Part shown: one piece after another, positions 1-10,426 of the stretch
How positions within the stretch are numbered: the stretch's first letter is position 1
Layout of the letters: each line of letters starts with the position of its first letter
Assembly: GCA_030526155.1 (NCBI GenBank)
Contig: JAUNDI010000005.1
Coordinates: forward strand, 38,785-96,503
From: Bacteroidia bacterium
GTDB taxonomy: Bacteria; Bacteroidota; Bacteroidia; Bacteroidales; Marinilabiliaceae
Direction: 5' to 3'
Length of the DNA stretch: 57,719 bases
Position numbers and translations under genes: made by a program
Notes under the pieces: generated by a model
Databases searched by the model: none
What the model saw: only the letters and a program-made list of their open reading frames with translations
Told to the model about the DNA's origin: nothing

Positions 1-224
1 GTTGTGCGTAGTCGTGTTTTTGGGGGGGGGGTAGGCTATGGCGAGTTGTTTTAATTGTCAATCTATAAAGAGTTATGTATTATAATATAAATGCTTAATG
101 TTGGATTTGTAGCGGCTGTATAGAGCGAGGTATGAGCGAGGTATAAGGATGCGTTAAGGGGATGGATTATAAAGAATATTTAGAGGCTAAGATGGTATGA
201 GCATTGTTAATTCTTCAATGATAA
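1..224. other. intergenic leader region with poly-G tract and short repeats
   Basis: No credible gene is seen before lysS. The stretch contains a run of ten G at 22-31 directly after five T, and a short direct repeat AGCGAGGTAT at 124-133 and 135-144 that recurs near 42.6 kb. The upstream gene lies outside the window, so this may be the 3' flank of something unseen. Confidence 0.6.
124..147 (+). repeat. dispersed repeat family 2, copy 1
   Basis: AGCGAGGTATGAGCGAG (124-140) is identical to 42606-42622, and both copies are followed within about 20 bases by GAGGTATAAG. Copy 1 is itself a 10-bp tandem (AGCGAGGTAT twice, one base apart). Both copies are intergenic. Confidence 0.65.
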
Positions 225-254
225 TTGTTAATTGAAAAACATTGAGTAACTTTG
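225..254 (+). promoter_or_regulatory. lysS promoter, Bacteroidota type
   Basis: TTG at 225-227, a 19-bp spacer, then TAACTTTG at 247-254 match the Bacteroidota primary sigma consensus TTG/TAnnTTTG. The predicted start of transcription is near 258, giving a leader of about 36 nt before the ATG at 294. Confidence 0.8.
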
Positions 255-293
255 TACCGAATGTACATAGATATATATATCAACAATTAAACA

Positions 294-2009
294 ATGGAAT
301 TAAGCGAACAAGAGATAGGCCGCAGAAATAGCCTACAGGAACTTTACAAGTTGGGTATCAACCCTTATCCTGCACCACTATTCCCAGTGGATGCTCACAG
401 CCAAGAGATAAAAGACAACTTCAAGGCTGACGAGCAGCGTAAGGTCGTTATTGCAGGTCGTATCATGACTCGCCGAATCATGGGTTCGGCATCGTTCTTC
501 GAGTTGAAGGATGGTCAAGGTCGTATCCAGGTATATATCAAAAGAGACGATATCTGCCCTGGTGAGGACAAAACTATGTACAATACCGTATTCAAGAAGC
601 TCCTCGATATAGGAGACTTCGTGGGTGTGAAGGGTTTTGTGTTCCTCACTCAGACTGGCGAGATTTCTGTACATTGTGAGGAACTCACTGTACTCTCTAA
701 GTCGCTTCGCCCTCTTCCAATCGTTAAGGAGAAGGATGGTCAGGTATTCGACGCATTCTCTGATGCAGAGCAACGCTACCGTATGCGTTATGTTGACCTT
801 GTGGTTAATGAGGGTGTACGCGATATTTTTGTGAAGCGTGCAAAGATTCTACAAACTATGCGTAGATTCTTTGATGATCATGGATATCTTGAGGTGGAGA
901 CTCCAATACTTCAAGCTATTCCTGGTGGTGCATCAGCTCGTCCGTTCATCACACACCATAACTCTCTCGATATCGACCAATATATGCGTATTGCTACGGA
1001 GCTCTACCTTAAGAGACTCATTGTAGGCGGTTATGATGGCGTATACGAGATAGGTAAGAACTTCCGTAACGAGGGTATGGACCGTACACATAACCCTGAG
1101 TTCACCTGTATGGAGATATATGTAGCATATAAGGACTACAAGTGGATGATGGACTTTACCGAGGAGATGCTCGAGACTATAGCTCTCAAGGTAAATGGTA
1201 CTACAGAGGTACAGTTTGGCGACCATACTATCTCATTCAAGCGTCCATTTAAGCGCGTGACAATGATTGACGCTATCAAGGAGTTTACCGGCATAGATAT
1301 CACGGGTATGAACGAGGAGCAACTTCGTGATGTTTGTAAACAAATAGGCGTTGAGCAGGATGAGACAATGGGTAAAGGTAAGCTTATCGATGAGATATTC
1401 GGCGCTAAGTGCGAGGGTAACTACATACAGCCTACCTTCATTACAGACTACCCTGTAGAGATGTCTCCACTCTGTAAGAAGCATCGCGATAACCAAGAGC
1501 TCACAGAGCGTTTCGAGCTTATGGTTAATGGTAAGGAGCTTTGTAACGCATACTCTGAGCTTAATGACCCTATCGACCAGTACGAGCGTTTCCAAGACCA
1601 GCTACGTCTCTCTGAGAAGGGTGATGACGAGGCTATGTTTATCGATATGGACTTTGTACGTGCTCTCGAATATGGTATGCCTCCTACATCAGGTATGGGT
1701 ATTGGTATTGACCGTCTATGTATGCTTATGACAGGTCAGCAGTCTATCCAAGAGGTACTATTCTTCCCACAGATGAAGCCTGAGAAGAAACCTCAGAAGG
1801 ATGCCCCAGAGGCTTTCACAGCTGTAGGGTTCCCTGCAGAGTGGGTAGATGTAATATATAAACTTGGATATTTGAAGGTATCTGACTTGAAAGGTATCAA
1901 TCCTGGAAAACTTTTCCAAGACATGTGCGGTATGAACAAGAAGTTGAAACTTGGACTTACCAATCCTTCTCAAGAGGATATGAAAAACTGGGTTGCCGCC
2001 ATCCAATAA
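294..2009 (+). CDS. lysS: lysyl-tRNA synthetase, class II
   Basis: Charges tRNA-Lys with lysine in the cytoplasm. The 571-aa product has an N-terminal OB-fold anticodon-binding domain (about residues 50-150) and a class II core with motif 2 ([14 protein letters not shown], about 256-270) and motif 3 (GMGIGIDRL, about 467-475). After the core there is an extra tail of about 70 residues containing a helix-hairpin-like segment ([18 protein letters not shown]), which I know from Bacteroidota LysS and not from the E. coli enzyme. The ATG start is supported by a well-placed promoter 40 bases upstream. First gene of a lysS-gpsA-pgi run on the same strand with short gaps, an order common in Bacteroidales. 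Confidence 0.97.
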   Translation: MELSEQEIGRRNSLQELYKLGINPYPAPLFPVDAHSQEIKDNFKADEQRKVVIAGRIMTRRIMGSASFFELKDGQGRIQVYIKRDDICPGEDKTMYNTVFKKLLDIGDFVGVKGFVFLTQTGEISVHCEELTVLSKSLRPLPIVKEKDGQVFDAFSDAEQRYRMRYVDLVVNEGVRDIFVKRAKILQTMRRFFDDHGYLEVETPILQAIPGGASARPFITHHNSLDIDQYMRIATELYLKRLIVGGYDGVYEIGKNFRNEGMDRTHNPEFTCMEIYVAYKDYKWMMDFTEEMLETIALKVNGTTEVQFGDHTISFKRPFKRVTMIDAIKEFTGIDITGMNEEQLRDVCKQIGVEQDETMGKGKLIDEIFGAKCEGNYIQPTFITDYPVEMSPLCKKHRDNQELTERFELMVNGKELCNAYSELNDPIDQYERFQDQLRLSEKGDDEAMFIDMDFVRALEYGMPPTSGMGIGIDRLCMLMTGQQSIQEVLFFPQMKPEKKPQKDAPEAFTAVGFPAEWVDVIYKLGYLKVSDLKGINPGKLFQDMCGMNKKLKLGLTNPSQEDMKNWVAAIQ

Positions 2010-2049
2010 GGGTGCGGCACTCCATACGTATGATTAATTAAACTCTATC

Positions 2050-3069
2050 GTGGGTATAGAAAGAAAATACATATTACCACATAATGCTAGAGTGGCTATG
2101 ATAGGTAGCGGCTCTTGGGCGACTGCTATATGCAAGATGCTCTTGAGTAATCTACAATCGCTTAATTGGTATTTGAGAAATCAGAAGAATATCGACCAAT
2201 TTCGTCTATCAGGCCGTAATCCTAGTTATCTCACATCGGTACAGTTTGATACATCAAAGATAAACTTCTCATGTAATATCAATGAGGTAGTTGAGAACTC
2301 TGATGTAATATTTTTGGCTGTACCATCTGCCTTTATCAAACCTACACTTGAAGGCCTTACCGTATCCCTTAAGGATAAGTTTGTTATATCGGCTATAAAG
2401 GGTCTTATCCCTGACGAGAATATGATAGTGGGCGCTTGGCTTACACAGAAATTCGACGTTAGAGTCGAACGTATCGGCGTAGTGTCAGGTCCATGTCATG
2501 CTGAGGAGGTAGCACTAGAGAGATTGTCATATCTTACTATAGCGTGTCAAGATATGCACCTTGCTAGAGAGTACGCTCGTCTGTTGGCTGGTGATTTTAT
2601 CAAGACAACAATAAGCGACGATATATACGGCACAGAGTATTCGGCTGTCCTCAAGAATATCATGGCTATAGCAGCAGGTATATTCCACGGACTAGGTTAT
2701 GGCGATAACTTCCAAGCTGTATTGGTATCTAATGCTATACAAGAGATAAAGCGTTTCGTAGACACGGTACACCCTATAGCGCGTGATATAAAGTCTAGTG
2801 CTTATTTGGGTGACTTGTTGGTAACTAGTTACTCGCAATTCTCTAGAAATAGAACATTCGGTACAATGCTAGGTAAGGGCTACTCTGTAAAGGCGGCACA
2901 AGCAGAGATGATGATGATAGCTGAAGGGTACTATGCAGTAAAGAGTATGCATGAGATAAACCAAAGGTATCAAGTCTTCATGCCTATTACTGAGATGGTA
3001 TATAATATTATCTACGCTGGAGGTTTACCAAAGGTAGAGGCGCGACTACTGACAGAACAATTGCACTAA
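2050..3069 (+). CDS. gpsA: NAD(P)-dependent glycerol-3-phosphate dehydrogenase
   Basis: Reduces dihydroxyacetone phosphate to sn-glycerol 3-phosphate for phospholipid synthesis. The N-terminal Rossmann motif is GSGSWA (about residues 18-23), followed by the SAIKGL segment and the catalytic lysine in [13 protein letters not shown] (about 198-210). The length of 339 aa is normal for GpsA. The start is a GTG at 2050; the next candidate, ATG at 2098, would sit directly on the nucleotide-binding strand, so GTG is preferred. It lies 40 bases after lysS and 32 before pgi with no terminator on either side, so the three are probably cotranscribed. Confidence 0.93.
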   Translation: MGIERKYILPHNARVAMIGSGSWATAICKMLLSNLQSLNWYLRNQKNIDQFRLSGRNPSYLTSVQFDTSKINFSCNINEVVENSDVIFLAVPSAFIKPTLEGLTVSLKDKFVISAIKGLIPDENMIVGAWLTQKFDVRVERIGVVSGPCHAEEVALERLSYLTIACQDMHLAREYARLLAGDFIKTTISDDIYGTEYSAVLKNIMAIAAGIFHGLGYGDNFQAVLVSNAIQEIKRFVDTVHPIARDIKSSAYLGDLLVTSYSQFSRNRTFGTMLGKGYSVKAAQAEMMMIAEGYYAVKSMHEINQRYQVFMPITEMVYNIIYAGGLPKVEARLLTEQLH

Positions 3070-3101
3070 TATATCAGACACAAAGACATACTAATAAATC
3101 T

Positions 3102-4445
3102 ATGCAAAACCTAAAACTTGACACTTCACGCGTCGCTTCTTTCGTTAGCGAGGCTGAAATTAAGGCAATCCAACCAGAGGTTGAGGCTGCTACAAAGTTG
3201 CTCCACGCTGGTACAGGCGCTGGTAATGATTTCCTTGGTTGGCTCAACCTTCCTTCTTCTATTACTGAGGCTGACTTCCAAGAGATAGAGGCAGCAGCTG
3301 CAGATATGCGTAGCCGCGTAGACTACGTAGTAGTAGCAGGTATCGGTGGTAGCTACCTCGGTGCTCGCGCCGTAATTGACGGTCTTTCAAACTCATTCGA
3401 CTACCTTCTCAAGGAGCGTAAGAACCCTGTAATCCTTTATGCAGGTCATAATATCGGTGAGGATTACCTTGCAGAACTCCTTGATTTCTTGAAGGATAAG
3501 AAGTTTGGTGTTGTAGTAATATCTAAGTCGGGTACTACAACAGAGACAGCTATCGCATTCCGTCTCCTCAAGGAGCTCGTAGAGCGTACAGCAGGTAAGG
3601 AAGAGGCTAAGCACAGAATTATCGCAGTTACAGATAAGGCTAAGGGTGCTCTTAAGACACTCTCTAACAATGAGGGCTACAAGACATTCGTTATTCCAGA
3701 TAACGTAGGTGGTCGTTTCTCGGTATTGACTCCAGTAGGTCTCGTACCTATTGCTATTGCAGGCTATGATATCCGTGCTCTTGTAAAGGGTGCTGCTGAT
3801 ATGGAGGCTGCAACAGACGAGAAGGTACCTTTCGCAGAGAACCCTGCTATGGTATATGCAGCAACTCGTAACGCCCTCTACAGAAAGCAGAAGGGTATTG
3901 AGATATTGGTTAACTATCAGCCAAAGCTACACTACTTCACAGAGTGGTGGAAGCAGCTTTATGGTGAGAGCGAGGGTAAGGATCTTAAGGGTATCTTCCC
4001 AGCAGGTGTAGACTTCTCGACAGACCTCCACTCTATGGGTCAGTGGATTCAAGAGGGTGAGCGTACTATCTTCGAGACAGTAGTATGCATCACTAAGCCA
4101 AATAAGACACAGCTTATCCCAGAGGATAAGGACAACCTTGACGCTCTTAACTTCTTGGCTGGTAAGAATGTTGACCACGTTAACAAGATGGCTGAGCTCG
4201 GTACAGCATTGGCACACACTGATGGCGGTGTACCTAACATTCATGTTGAGGTGCCTACTCTCGACGAGTATAACCTCGGTCAGCTCATCTACTTCTTCGA
4301 GAAGGCTTGCGGTATCAGTGGTTACACACTCGGCGTTAATCCTTTCAACCAACCAGGTGTAGAGGCATACAAGAAGAATATGTTTGCACTCCTTGAGAAG
4401 CCAGGTTACGAAGAGGCTACTAAGGCTATCAAGGCTAGACTATAA
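3102..4445 (+). CDS. pgi: glucose-6-phosphate isomerase
   Basis: Interconverts glucose 6-phosphate and fructose 6-phosphate in glycolysis and gluconeogenesis. At 447 aa it is the shorter bacterial PGI type. The sugar-phosphate-binding SIS motif [10 protein letters not shown] is at about residues 140-150, and [12 protein letters not shown] and GKDLKGIFP are clear PGI signatures. Codon choice is more biased (GGT, GTA, CTC, AAG) than in the neighbouring clpC, as in other highly expressed genes here (adk, ompA-like, lysC). A strong hairpin terminator follows directly, ending the lysS-gpsA-pgi unit. Confidence 0.97.
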   Translation: MQNLKLDTSRVASFVSEAEIKAIQPEVEAATKLLHAGTGAGNDFLGWLNLPSSITEADFQEIEAAAADMRSRVDYVVVAGIGGSYLGARAVIDGLSNSFDYLLKERKNPVILYAGHNIGEDYLAELLDFLKDKKFGVVVISKSGTTTETAIAFRLLKELVERTAGKEEAKHRIIAVTDKAKGALKTLSNNEGYKTFVIPDNVGGRFSVLTPVGLVPIAIAGYDIRALVKGAADMEAATDEKVPFAENPAMVYAATRNALYRKQKGIEILVNYQPKLHYFTEWWKQLYGESEGKDLKGIFPAGVDFSTDLHSMGQWIQEGERTIFETVVCITKPNKTQLIPEDKDNLDALNFLAGKNVDHVNKMAELGTALAHTDGGVPNIHVEVPTLDEYNLGQLIYFFEKACGISGYTLGVNPFNQPGVEAYKKNMFALLEKPGYEEATKAIKARL

Positions 4446-4480
4446 TCTATTTTAGATAGACCTTATACAGTATTATATAC

Positions 4481-4524
4481 AGAGCGCAATACCCCCACCT
4501 ACATTTGTGGGATTGCGCTCTTTG
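4481..4524 (+). terminator. intrinsic terminator after pgi
   Basis: AGAGCGCAAT (4481-4490) pairs with ATTGCGCTCT (4512-4521); CCCCAC / GTGGG extends the stem, and TTTGTTTG follows. It covers the TTG at 4505 that would otherwise allow a longer clpC reading frame. Confidence 0.85.
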
Positions 4525-4534
4525 TTTGATAAAT

Positions 4535-7078
4535 ATGGATAACGATTATACACTGGATAGCCTATTGGCAGATACAAATGCAAATCTGCTAACCCTCTTG
4601 ATTGCCGAAGCAAAACAAGAGGCGGCAGAGCATGGGCACTCTTGTATCTCTCCAGAACACCTACTCTATCAGATCTCTACAAAAAGACACTCATATGCTG
4701 CTTATAAGGCAATAGCATCTATTGCCTCCACTCCAGAGATAGAGCTCTTGTCGTCAAAACTCAAGGATTTCCTCCGTTTGGAGATTCCTACTAATACAGT
4801 ATTCGAAGTAGAACAAGTGGATATGCTACCAGCAACAGATAATATCTTATCTTTGGCCAAACTCGAAGCTATATCTACCAATGCGACGAATACCAATACA
4901 GCACACCTACTTTTGGCTATGTTGCATTACAAGCAACCAAATAACGCTAAGATGTTTCTAGAACATATGGGAGTATCATACGATATCTTGAAAAAGAAAT
5001 TGGTCATCGATTCCAATATCTTCGGTAACGATGATGAAGATGACGAAGAGGAGGATATCAACCAAGATAAACCAGCCTTCTCGCAAATATCAGAGCCATC
5101 ACCTCTCTCTAAACCAGGGAATCAATCAAATACTCCTGTTTTGGACAACTTCGGTACAGACCTCACAAAAGCTGCTTCTGAGGGGGCATTAGACCCTGTG
5201 ATAGGTCGCGAAAAGGAGGTTGACCGTATGGCTCAGATTTTATCTCGACGTAAGAAAAACAATCCAATACTCATAGGCGAGCCAGGCGTGGGTAAGTCGG
5301 CTATAGTAGAGGGGTTGGCACTTAGAATCGTACAGAGAAATGTATCACCAGTACTATTTGACAAGCGTGTGGTATCGCTAGACTTGGCATCTCTTGTTGC
5401 TGGTACTAAATATAGAGGACAGTTCGAAGAGAGAATAAAGGTAATACTCAACGAACTTAGCCAACATAAGGAGATTATTCTCTTTATTGATGAGATTCAT
5501 ACTATCATAGGCGCAGGAGGCGGTCAAGGTAGTATGGATGCAGCTAATATACTTAAACCAGCCCTTGCCAGAGGACAGATACAATGTGTAGGTGCAACCA
5601 CTATCGATGAGTTCCGTCAATATATAGAGAAAGATGGAGCACTTGAACGCCGTTTTCAGAAGGTAATGGTAGAGCCTACTACACCAGAGGCTACTATACA
5701 TATACTACGCAATATCAAGGATAAGTACGAGGCGCACCATAATGTAACTTATACCGATGCCGCCCTTGAGGCATGCGTGGCCCTCTCTGAGAGGTACCAA
5801 ACAGATAGACACCTACCAGATAAGGCTATTGATGCACTAGATGAGGCTGGCGCAATGGTACATGTGGGCGAAGTAAAAGGCTCGCCACTTGTCGATGAGA
5901 TAGCTAAACAGATATCTGCCCTTAAGGCAAATAAGATAAAGGCCGTAAAGGAGCAGAACTTTGAACTAGCTGCTAGCTTTAGAGACCAAGAGCGCGAACT
6001 TGCCGAGAGACTTGCTGCCGCTAAGCAGGAGTGGGAAGTTAAACAGAGAGAGGTGCGCGTAGTAGTTGACGAGGCTCAAGTGGCAAATGTCATCTCGATG
6101 ATGACAGGTATCCCTATCAGTAAGATAACAGAGGGAGAGAGCCAAAAGCTTCTCAAGATGGCAGACGTACTCAAGTCGGCCGTCATAGGTCAGGATGAGG
6201 CAATAACTAAAATAGTAAAGGCTATCCAACGCAATAGAGCTGGACTGAAGGACCCCAATAGACCCATAGGATCGTTTATTTTCCTAGGTCCTACTGGCGT
6301 AGGAAAGACCCTCTTGGCTAAGACAATAGCAAAGGAACTTTTCGATAGCGCAGACGCCCTAGTGAGAGTAGATATGAGCGAATATATGGAAAAATTCGCT
6401 ATGTCTAGATTAGTTGGAGCCCCTCCGGGCTATGTGGGGTATGACCAAGGCGGACAGCTTAGCGAAAGCGTTAGAAAGCATCCATATAGCGTAGTGCTAC
6501 TCGACGAGATAGAGAAGGCACATCCAGATGTCTTCAATATTCTTCTCCAGGTATTAGATGAGGGTAGACTTACCGATAGCCTAGGCCGTAGGATAGATTT
6601 CCGTAATACCATCATAATTATGACGTCCAACCTTGGTTCTCGTGAACTGAAGGAGTTCGGCAAAGGAGTAGGTTTTTCACGCGGTAATATCGATGACGGT
6701 ACTCACGCAAATAGCGTTATGCAAAAGGCCCTCACTAAGGCTTTTGCTCCTGAGTTTATCAATAGAATAGACGACGTCATAATCTTTAGTGAACTCAAGA
6801 AACAAGATATCTTGAAGATTGTAGATATCGAGCTCAATAAGCTAATAGATAGAGTGGCAAATATGGGATACACAGTTGCTATATCAGAAGCTGCAAGGTC
6901 ACTTCTAGCCGACAAGAGCTATGATGCTAGCTATGGAGCACGACCTCTGAAACGTAGTATACAAAAGTATATAGAGGACCCTCTGGCAGAAATGATATTG
7001 GAGGCTCACCTACAAGGCGCTACAAATATTAATGTAGATGTAGTAGAGGGCGATTTCCGCATTGATGTGGCAAAATAA
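4535..7078 (+). CDS. clpC: ClpC-type AAA+ unfoldase (Clp protease ATP-binding subunit)
   Basis: Hexameric AAA+ unfoldase that feeds substrates to ClpP or acts as a disaggregase. From the ATG at 4535 the product has 847 aa: a Clp_N repeat domain (about 1-150), an acidic linker rich in D/E (about 165-180), a first AAA+ module (Walker A GEPGVGKS at 248-255), a UVR-like coiled segment (KEQNFELAASFRDQERELAE, near 470), and a second AAA+ module (Walker A GPTGVGKT at 585-592, then VDMSEYMEKFAMSRL) ending in a ClpB_D2-small domain. The UVR segment argues for ClpC over ClpA or ClpB. The upstream TTG at 4505 lies inside the pgi terminator and is rejected. A ppx-like gene follows after 76 bases. Confidence 0.9.
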   Translation: MDNDYTLDSLLADTNANLLTLLIAEAKQEAAEHGHSCISPEHLLYQISTKRHSYAAYKAIASIASTPEIELLSSKLKDFLRLEIPTNTVFEVEQVDMLPATDNILSLAKLEAISTNATNTNTAHLLLAMLHYKQPNNAKMFLEHMGVSYDILKKKLVIDSNIFGNDDEDDEEEDINQDKPAFSQISEPSPLSKPGNQSNTPVLDNFGTDLTKAASEGALDPVIGREKEVDRMAQILSRRKKNNPILIGEPGVGKSAIVEGLALRIVQRNVSPVLFDKRVVSLDLASLVAGTKYRGQFEERIKVILNELSQHKEIILFIDEIHTIIGAGGGQGSMDAANILKPALARGQIQCVGATTIDEFRQYIEKDGALERRFQKVMVEPTTPEATIHILRNIKDKYEAHHNVTYTDAALEACVALSERYQTDRHLPDKAIDALDEAGAMVHVGEVKGSPLVDEIAKQISALKANKIKAVKEQNFELAASFRDQERELAERLAAAKQEWEVKQREVRVVVDEAQVANVISMMTGIPISKITEGESQKLLKMADVLKSAVIGQDEAITKIVKAIQRNRAGLKDPNRPIGSFIFLGPTGVGKTLLAKTIAKELFDSADALVRVDMSEYMEKFAMSRLVGAPPGYVGYDQGGQLSESVRKHPYSVVLLDEIEKAHPDVFNILLQVLDEGRLTDSLGRRIDFRNTIIIMTSNLGSRELKEFGKGVGFSRGNIDDGTHANSVMQKALTKAFAPEFINRIDDVIIFSELKKQDILKIVDIELNKLIDRVANMGYTVAISEAARSLLADKSYDASYGARPLKRSIQKYIEDPLAEMILEAHLQGATNINVDVVEGDFRIDVAK

Positions 7079-7154
7079 TACGTGTAACAATATTACCTTA
7101 TAGGCGTAAAGTCTATCTAACAACAATAGATAATAATATAATACCATTCACAAA

Positions 7155-8105
7155 GTGCGACTAGCAATTATTGACATAGGTACTAATACCATTAATTTGG
7201 CTATTGCCTCTATCAGCGAGAAGGGTAATTCCTACCAGATGATATATAGTGGCAAGGAGCCTTCTAGATTGGGAAAAGATGGCATAAATAATGGCCTCAT
7301 GACACCGGAGGCGATGCAAAGGGGCTTAGACGCTATAGCTAAACACACTAAAACTATCAAATCTTTCGATGTAGACAAAGTGGTAGCCATCGGAACAAGT
7401 GTTATGCGCAGTGTAGATAATGCTCATGAATTTGCTCAGAAGGTTAAAGAGAGATTTGATATTGATATAGAGATTGTCTCAGGTGATAGGGAGGCCCAAC
7501 TGATATACGACGGCGTGAAGCAAGTTATGCCTTTAGGTCAGGAGAGGTCGCTTATTCTAGATATCGGTGGCGGCTCATGCGAATTTATCATAGCTAATAA
7601 GGATGGTATGGTATGGGAGCATAGCTTCGAATTGGGTATGACCAGGTTACTTGATAAGTTCCATCCATCTGACCCTATTACCCCTCAAGAGGTAAAGCAG
7701 ATTGAGGCTTACCTACGTTCTGAACTATCGTTGCTATATGAGGCATTGCATAACTATCCAACAACAACCCTCATAGGCACATCTGGCTCGTTTGATACTA
7801 TAGCTGCTTTAATTGCGGCAAAGAAGCACCCATCAATGAATGTCAAGTTGTCTACATCATACGAGATAGGGGTGGCTAACTACGTAGAGATGCATCATCA
7901 TCTACTACAAACTACGGCCGAGCAACGTAGAGCTATGCCTAAGATGGATAAGTCGAGAATAGACTTGGTAATAGTAGGTACTACATTTATCAATTTCATC
8001 ATAAGAGAGATGCGTATTGATAGACTATTCCAATGCTCTTATGCCCTCAAACAAGGTGCAGTATACCAATTTATAGAGAAAGAGATAAAATCAAAACTAC
8101 AATAA
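7155..8105 (+). CDS. exopolyphosphatase / Ppx-GppA family phosphatase, short form
   Basis: ASKHA-fold phosphatase expected to trim polyphosphate or hydrolyse pppGpp to ppGpp. The phosphate-1 motif DIGTNT is at residues 7-12 and the phosphate-2 loop LDIGGGSCEF at about 133-142. At 316 aa it consists of the Ppx-GppA domain alone, without the C-terminal HD-like part of E. coli Ppx/GppA; short forms are common in Bacteroidota. The start is a GTG whose next codons (RLAIIDIGTNT) match the family N-terminus. It lies between clpC (76 bases) and a response regulator (12 bases), so it is likely in one transcript with the latter. Which of the two substrates it uses cannot be read from the sequence. Confidence 0.85.
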   Translation: MRLAIIDIGTNTINLAIASISEKGNSYQMIYSGKEPSRLGKDGINNGLMTPEAMQRGLDAIAKHTKTIKSFDVDKVVAIGTSVMRSVDNAHEFAQKVKERFDIDIEIVSGDREAQLIYDGVKQVMPLGQERSLILDIGGGSCEFIIANKDGMVWEHSFELGMTRLLDKFHPSDPITPQEVKQIEAYLRSELSLLYEALHNYPTTTLIGTSGSFDTIAALIAAKKHPSMNVKLSTSYEIGVANYVEMHHHLLQTTAEQRRAMPKMDKSRIDLVIVGTTFINFIIREMRIDRLFQCSYALKQGAVYQFIEKEIKSKLQ

Positions 8106-8117
8106 TATCATATTGTC

Positions 8118-9287
8118 ATGTCTAGCATCTTAGTAATTGACGACCAAAAGAGTATCCGTTCCACTCTCAAAGATATCCTTGAGTTGGAAGGTTACGAAGT
8201 AGCATTAGCAGAAAATGGCAAGGAGGGCGTGGATATGCTCTCTAATAATAAGTATGACATACTGCTAACAGATATTAAGATGCCTGAGATGGATGGTATG
8301 GAGGTGCTCTCTAAGGCAGTAGAGATTGCTCCATCGATGCCTATCATCATGATATCTGGTCATGGTAATATCGATACTGCTGTGGAGGCTATAAAGGCTG
8401 GTGCATATGATTTCATAGAGAAGCCTATCGACCTCAATCGACTTCTTATTACCGTTAAGAATGCAGTCGAGAAGAATAATCTAGTAGTAGAGACTAAAGC
8501 CCTAAAGAAGAAGGTAGCTAGGACGTATGATATGATAGGCAATTCTGAGCCTATGCAGAAGATGCGTGACATGATAGACAAGGTAGCACCAACTGATGCT
8601 AGAGTGCTTATCTTGGGCTCTAATGGTACAGGTAAGGAATTAGTGGCTAGAGCCATGCACGAGGGTAGCAAAAGAGTTGCTGGTCCTTTCGTAGAGGTGA
8701 ATTGTGCTGCAATACCTAGCGAACTTATAGAGAGCGAACTATTTGGCCATGAGAAAGGTGCTTTTACCTCTGCGATAAAACAACGTATAGGTAAATTTGA
8801 GCAGGCTAATGGCGGAACACTCTTCTTGGATGAGATAGGTGATATGTCTCTATCAGCACAGGCTAAGGTATTACGCGCCTTGCAAGAGAATACTATTACT
8901 AGGGTGGGCTCTGATAAGGATATCAAGGTAGATGTAAGAGTATTAGCTGCTACCAATAAGAACCTTGCTGAGGAGATTACAAAGGGTACATTCCGTGAAG
9001 ATCTTTACCATCGTCTATCTGTCATCATTATCAATGTGCCTTCTCTTAATGAGCGAAAAGATGATATACCTGCTCTAGCAGAGTATTTCTTGGATTTAGC
9101 ATGTCAAGAGCTAAATGTTGCAAAAAAGAGTATATCTCCAGAAGCTATCAAGGAGTTGCAGTCTATCAATTGGACTGGTAATATCAGAGAGTTCAGAAAC
9201 GTAATGGAGCGACTTACCATATTGTGTTCTGATAATAGTATATCAGCAGATGATGTGAAGGCTTATGCCCGCCCACTAGGACAATAA
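8118..9287 (+). CDS. NtrC-family response regulator (receiver + sigma54 AAA+), no DNA-binding domain
   Basis: Two-component response regulator that would remodel sigma54 RNA polymerase. The receiver domain (1-120) has the phosphoacceptor D52 in LLTDIKMPEMDG and K104 region EKPID. The AAA+ domain follows (about 140-380) with Walker A GSNGTGKE at 167-174, the sigma54-contact loop GAFTSA at 214-219 (GAFTGA in the consensus) and FLDEIGD as Walker B. The protein ends at residue 389 just after WTGNIREFRNVMERL and the lid helices, so the usual Fis-type helix-turn-helix is absent, with no downstream remnant in frame. No histidine kinase is nearby. Activators of this shape (e.g. Helicobacter FlgR) act from solution without DNA binding. 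Confidence 0.9.
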   Translation: MSSILVIDDQKSIRSTLKDILELEGYEVALAENGKEGVDMLSNNKYDILLTDIKMPEMDGMEVLSKAVEIAPSMPIIMISGHGNIDTAVEAIKAGAYDFIEKPIDLNRLLITVKNAVEKNNLVVETKALKKKVARTYDMIGNSEPMQKMRDMIDKVAPTDARVLILGSNGTGKELVARAMHEGSKRVAGPFVEVNCAAIPSELIESELFGHEKGAFTSAIKQRIGKFEQANGGTLFLDEIGDMSLSAQAKVLRALQENTITRVGSDKDIKVDVRVLAATNKNLAEEITKGTFREDLYHRLSVIIINVPSLNERKDDIPALAEYFLDLACQELNVAKKSISPEAIKELQSINWTGNIREFRNVMERLTILCSDNSISADDVKAYARPLGQ

Positions 9288-9315
9288 ATATCTTACCTTT
9301 TTATACATTTACACT

Positions 9316-10398
9316 ATGAAAAAAGTATTGGTTTCGATGCTATTTGCTTCATTATCTATTGTGATAATGGCACAAAGTGGTATCCCAACAACACCATTGG
9401 TTAAAATACGCGAGATGCAACTAATGGCTGAGGTCGATGAGGTCTTGGGTAATGATGTCAAATCATTGGTTATCGAATCGAAATTCGGAAAAGTTGATGT
9501 TCTCCCTTGTCCAGATACACTTCAATCTACTAGAATAGTAGGTCGTCTTGAGGCTATGGATAAAGAGGATGGTTATGCTTTCAATGTTGATAATAATAAC
9601 CCTAATAGCATGTCGCTCTCCTTCTCAATTCCAGAGCAGACCAACTCGGCTTTCTCTTGCGAATTTGTCGTATATCTACACGAGTCTACCCAACTCACAG
9701 TTATATCTACCACTGGTTCCGTTAATATAAAAAAGGTCAACGGGGCCAACGTAAAGGTACAGACAGAGAAGGGTAAGGTTAATATTGACCGTGTAAAAGG
9801 AGTGTTCGATATTACCACATTGGCTGGAGCTATAACGGTATCTCACGCTGTTGATACTGTTAAGTTGAAGTCTAATAGCGGTGCTGTAAATATAGCAGAT
9901 TGTGAGGGTTATATCTATGCTAATGCTGGCGATGGTGCACTATCTGCAAAGAATATCAAGGGAGAGTTGATTACCAATACCATAGGAGGTAAACAAGCCA
10001 TTGACCAAATAGAGGGAAATCTTGATTTGAATAGTAAGGGCGGACTAATACGTATGACTTATATTAATGCCAATATTATAAAGGTTAGCACTGTTAAGGG
10101 CGATATATCTTTCGGTAATAGCATTAAGGGCGCTCTAAATATTTCTACCGCTTCGGGTACCGTAGGTAGCGCTCAGGCAATAGTGCTCACAGGCTCGTCC
10201 TCTTTTGAATCTGAGACAGGCAGAATAAAGCTAAAATTTGCGAACAAGAAGGAGGAATTAACATTCCACATAACTGCCGATACTAAAGAAAGCGCAATAT
10301 TAGCCAAGGGAACATCAAAGAAAAAGAGATTACAGATGGGAAATGGCAATATTATTGTAACTTCGCACTCTAAACGAGGGGATCAAATCTTCTCATAA
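9316..10398 (+). CDS. exported DUF4097-type beta-repeat protein
   Basis: A secreted or periplasmic protein of unknown function. Residues 1-20 form a signal peptide (MKKVLVSMLFASLSIVIMAQ). From about residue 65 to 340 there are repeated short strands of the type 'VKVQTEKGKVNIDRVKG', 'KLKSNSGAVNIADCEG', 'VSTVKGDISFG', giving a predicted right-handed beta-helix like DUF4097/DUF4098 putative adhesin domains. No catalytic motif is recognisable. It starts 28 bases after the sigma54-type regulator and ends 28 bases before the DUF4254 gene, so it is probably in the same operon. In other bacteria DUF4097 proteins accompany anti-sigma or envelope-stress loci; that is suggestive only. Confidence 0.75.
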   Translation: MKKVLVSMLFASLSIVIMAQSGIPTTPLVKIREMQLMAEVDEVLGNDVKSLVIESKFGKVDVLPCPDTLQSTRIVGRLEAMDKEDGYAFNVDNNNPNSMSLSFSIPEQTNSAFSCEFVVYLHESTQLTVISTTGSVNIKKVNGANVKVQTEKGKVNIDRVKGVFDITTLAGAITVSHAVDTVKLKSNSGAVNIADCEGYIYANAGDGALSAKNIKGELITNTIGGKQAIDQIEGNLDLNSKGGLIRMTYINANIIKVSTVKGDISFGNSIKGALNISTASGTVGSAQAIVLTGSSSFESETGRIKLKFANKKEELTFHITADTKESAILAKGTSKKKRLQMGNGNIIVTSHSKRGDQIFS

Positions 10399-10426
10399 AT
10401 ACCATAGTAACCCTAATATACGTGTT

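Noticed and set aside
4505-4534. TTG start giving a longer ClpC (extra residues WDCALCLIN)
   Set aside because: It lies inside the hairpin of the pgi terminator; the ATG at 4535 gives the expected N-terminus.
8360-8956. 198-codon minus-strand ORF inside the sigma54 regulator gene
   Set aside because: Antisense shadow: Ser/Leu-rich composition follows from the codon bias of the real gene on the plus strand, which has full domain support.
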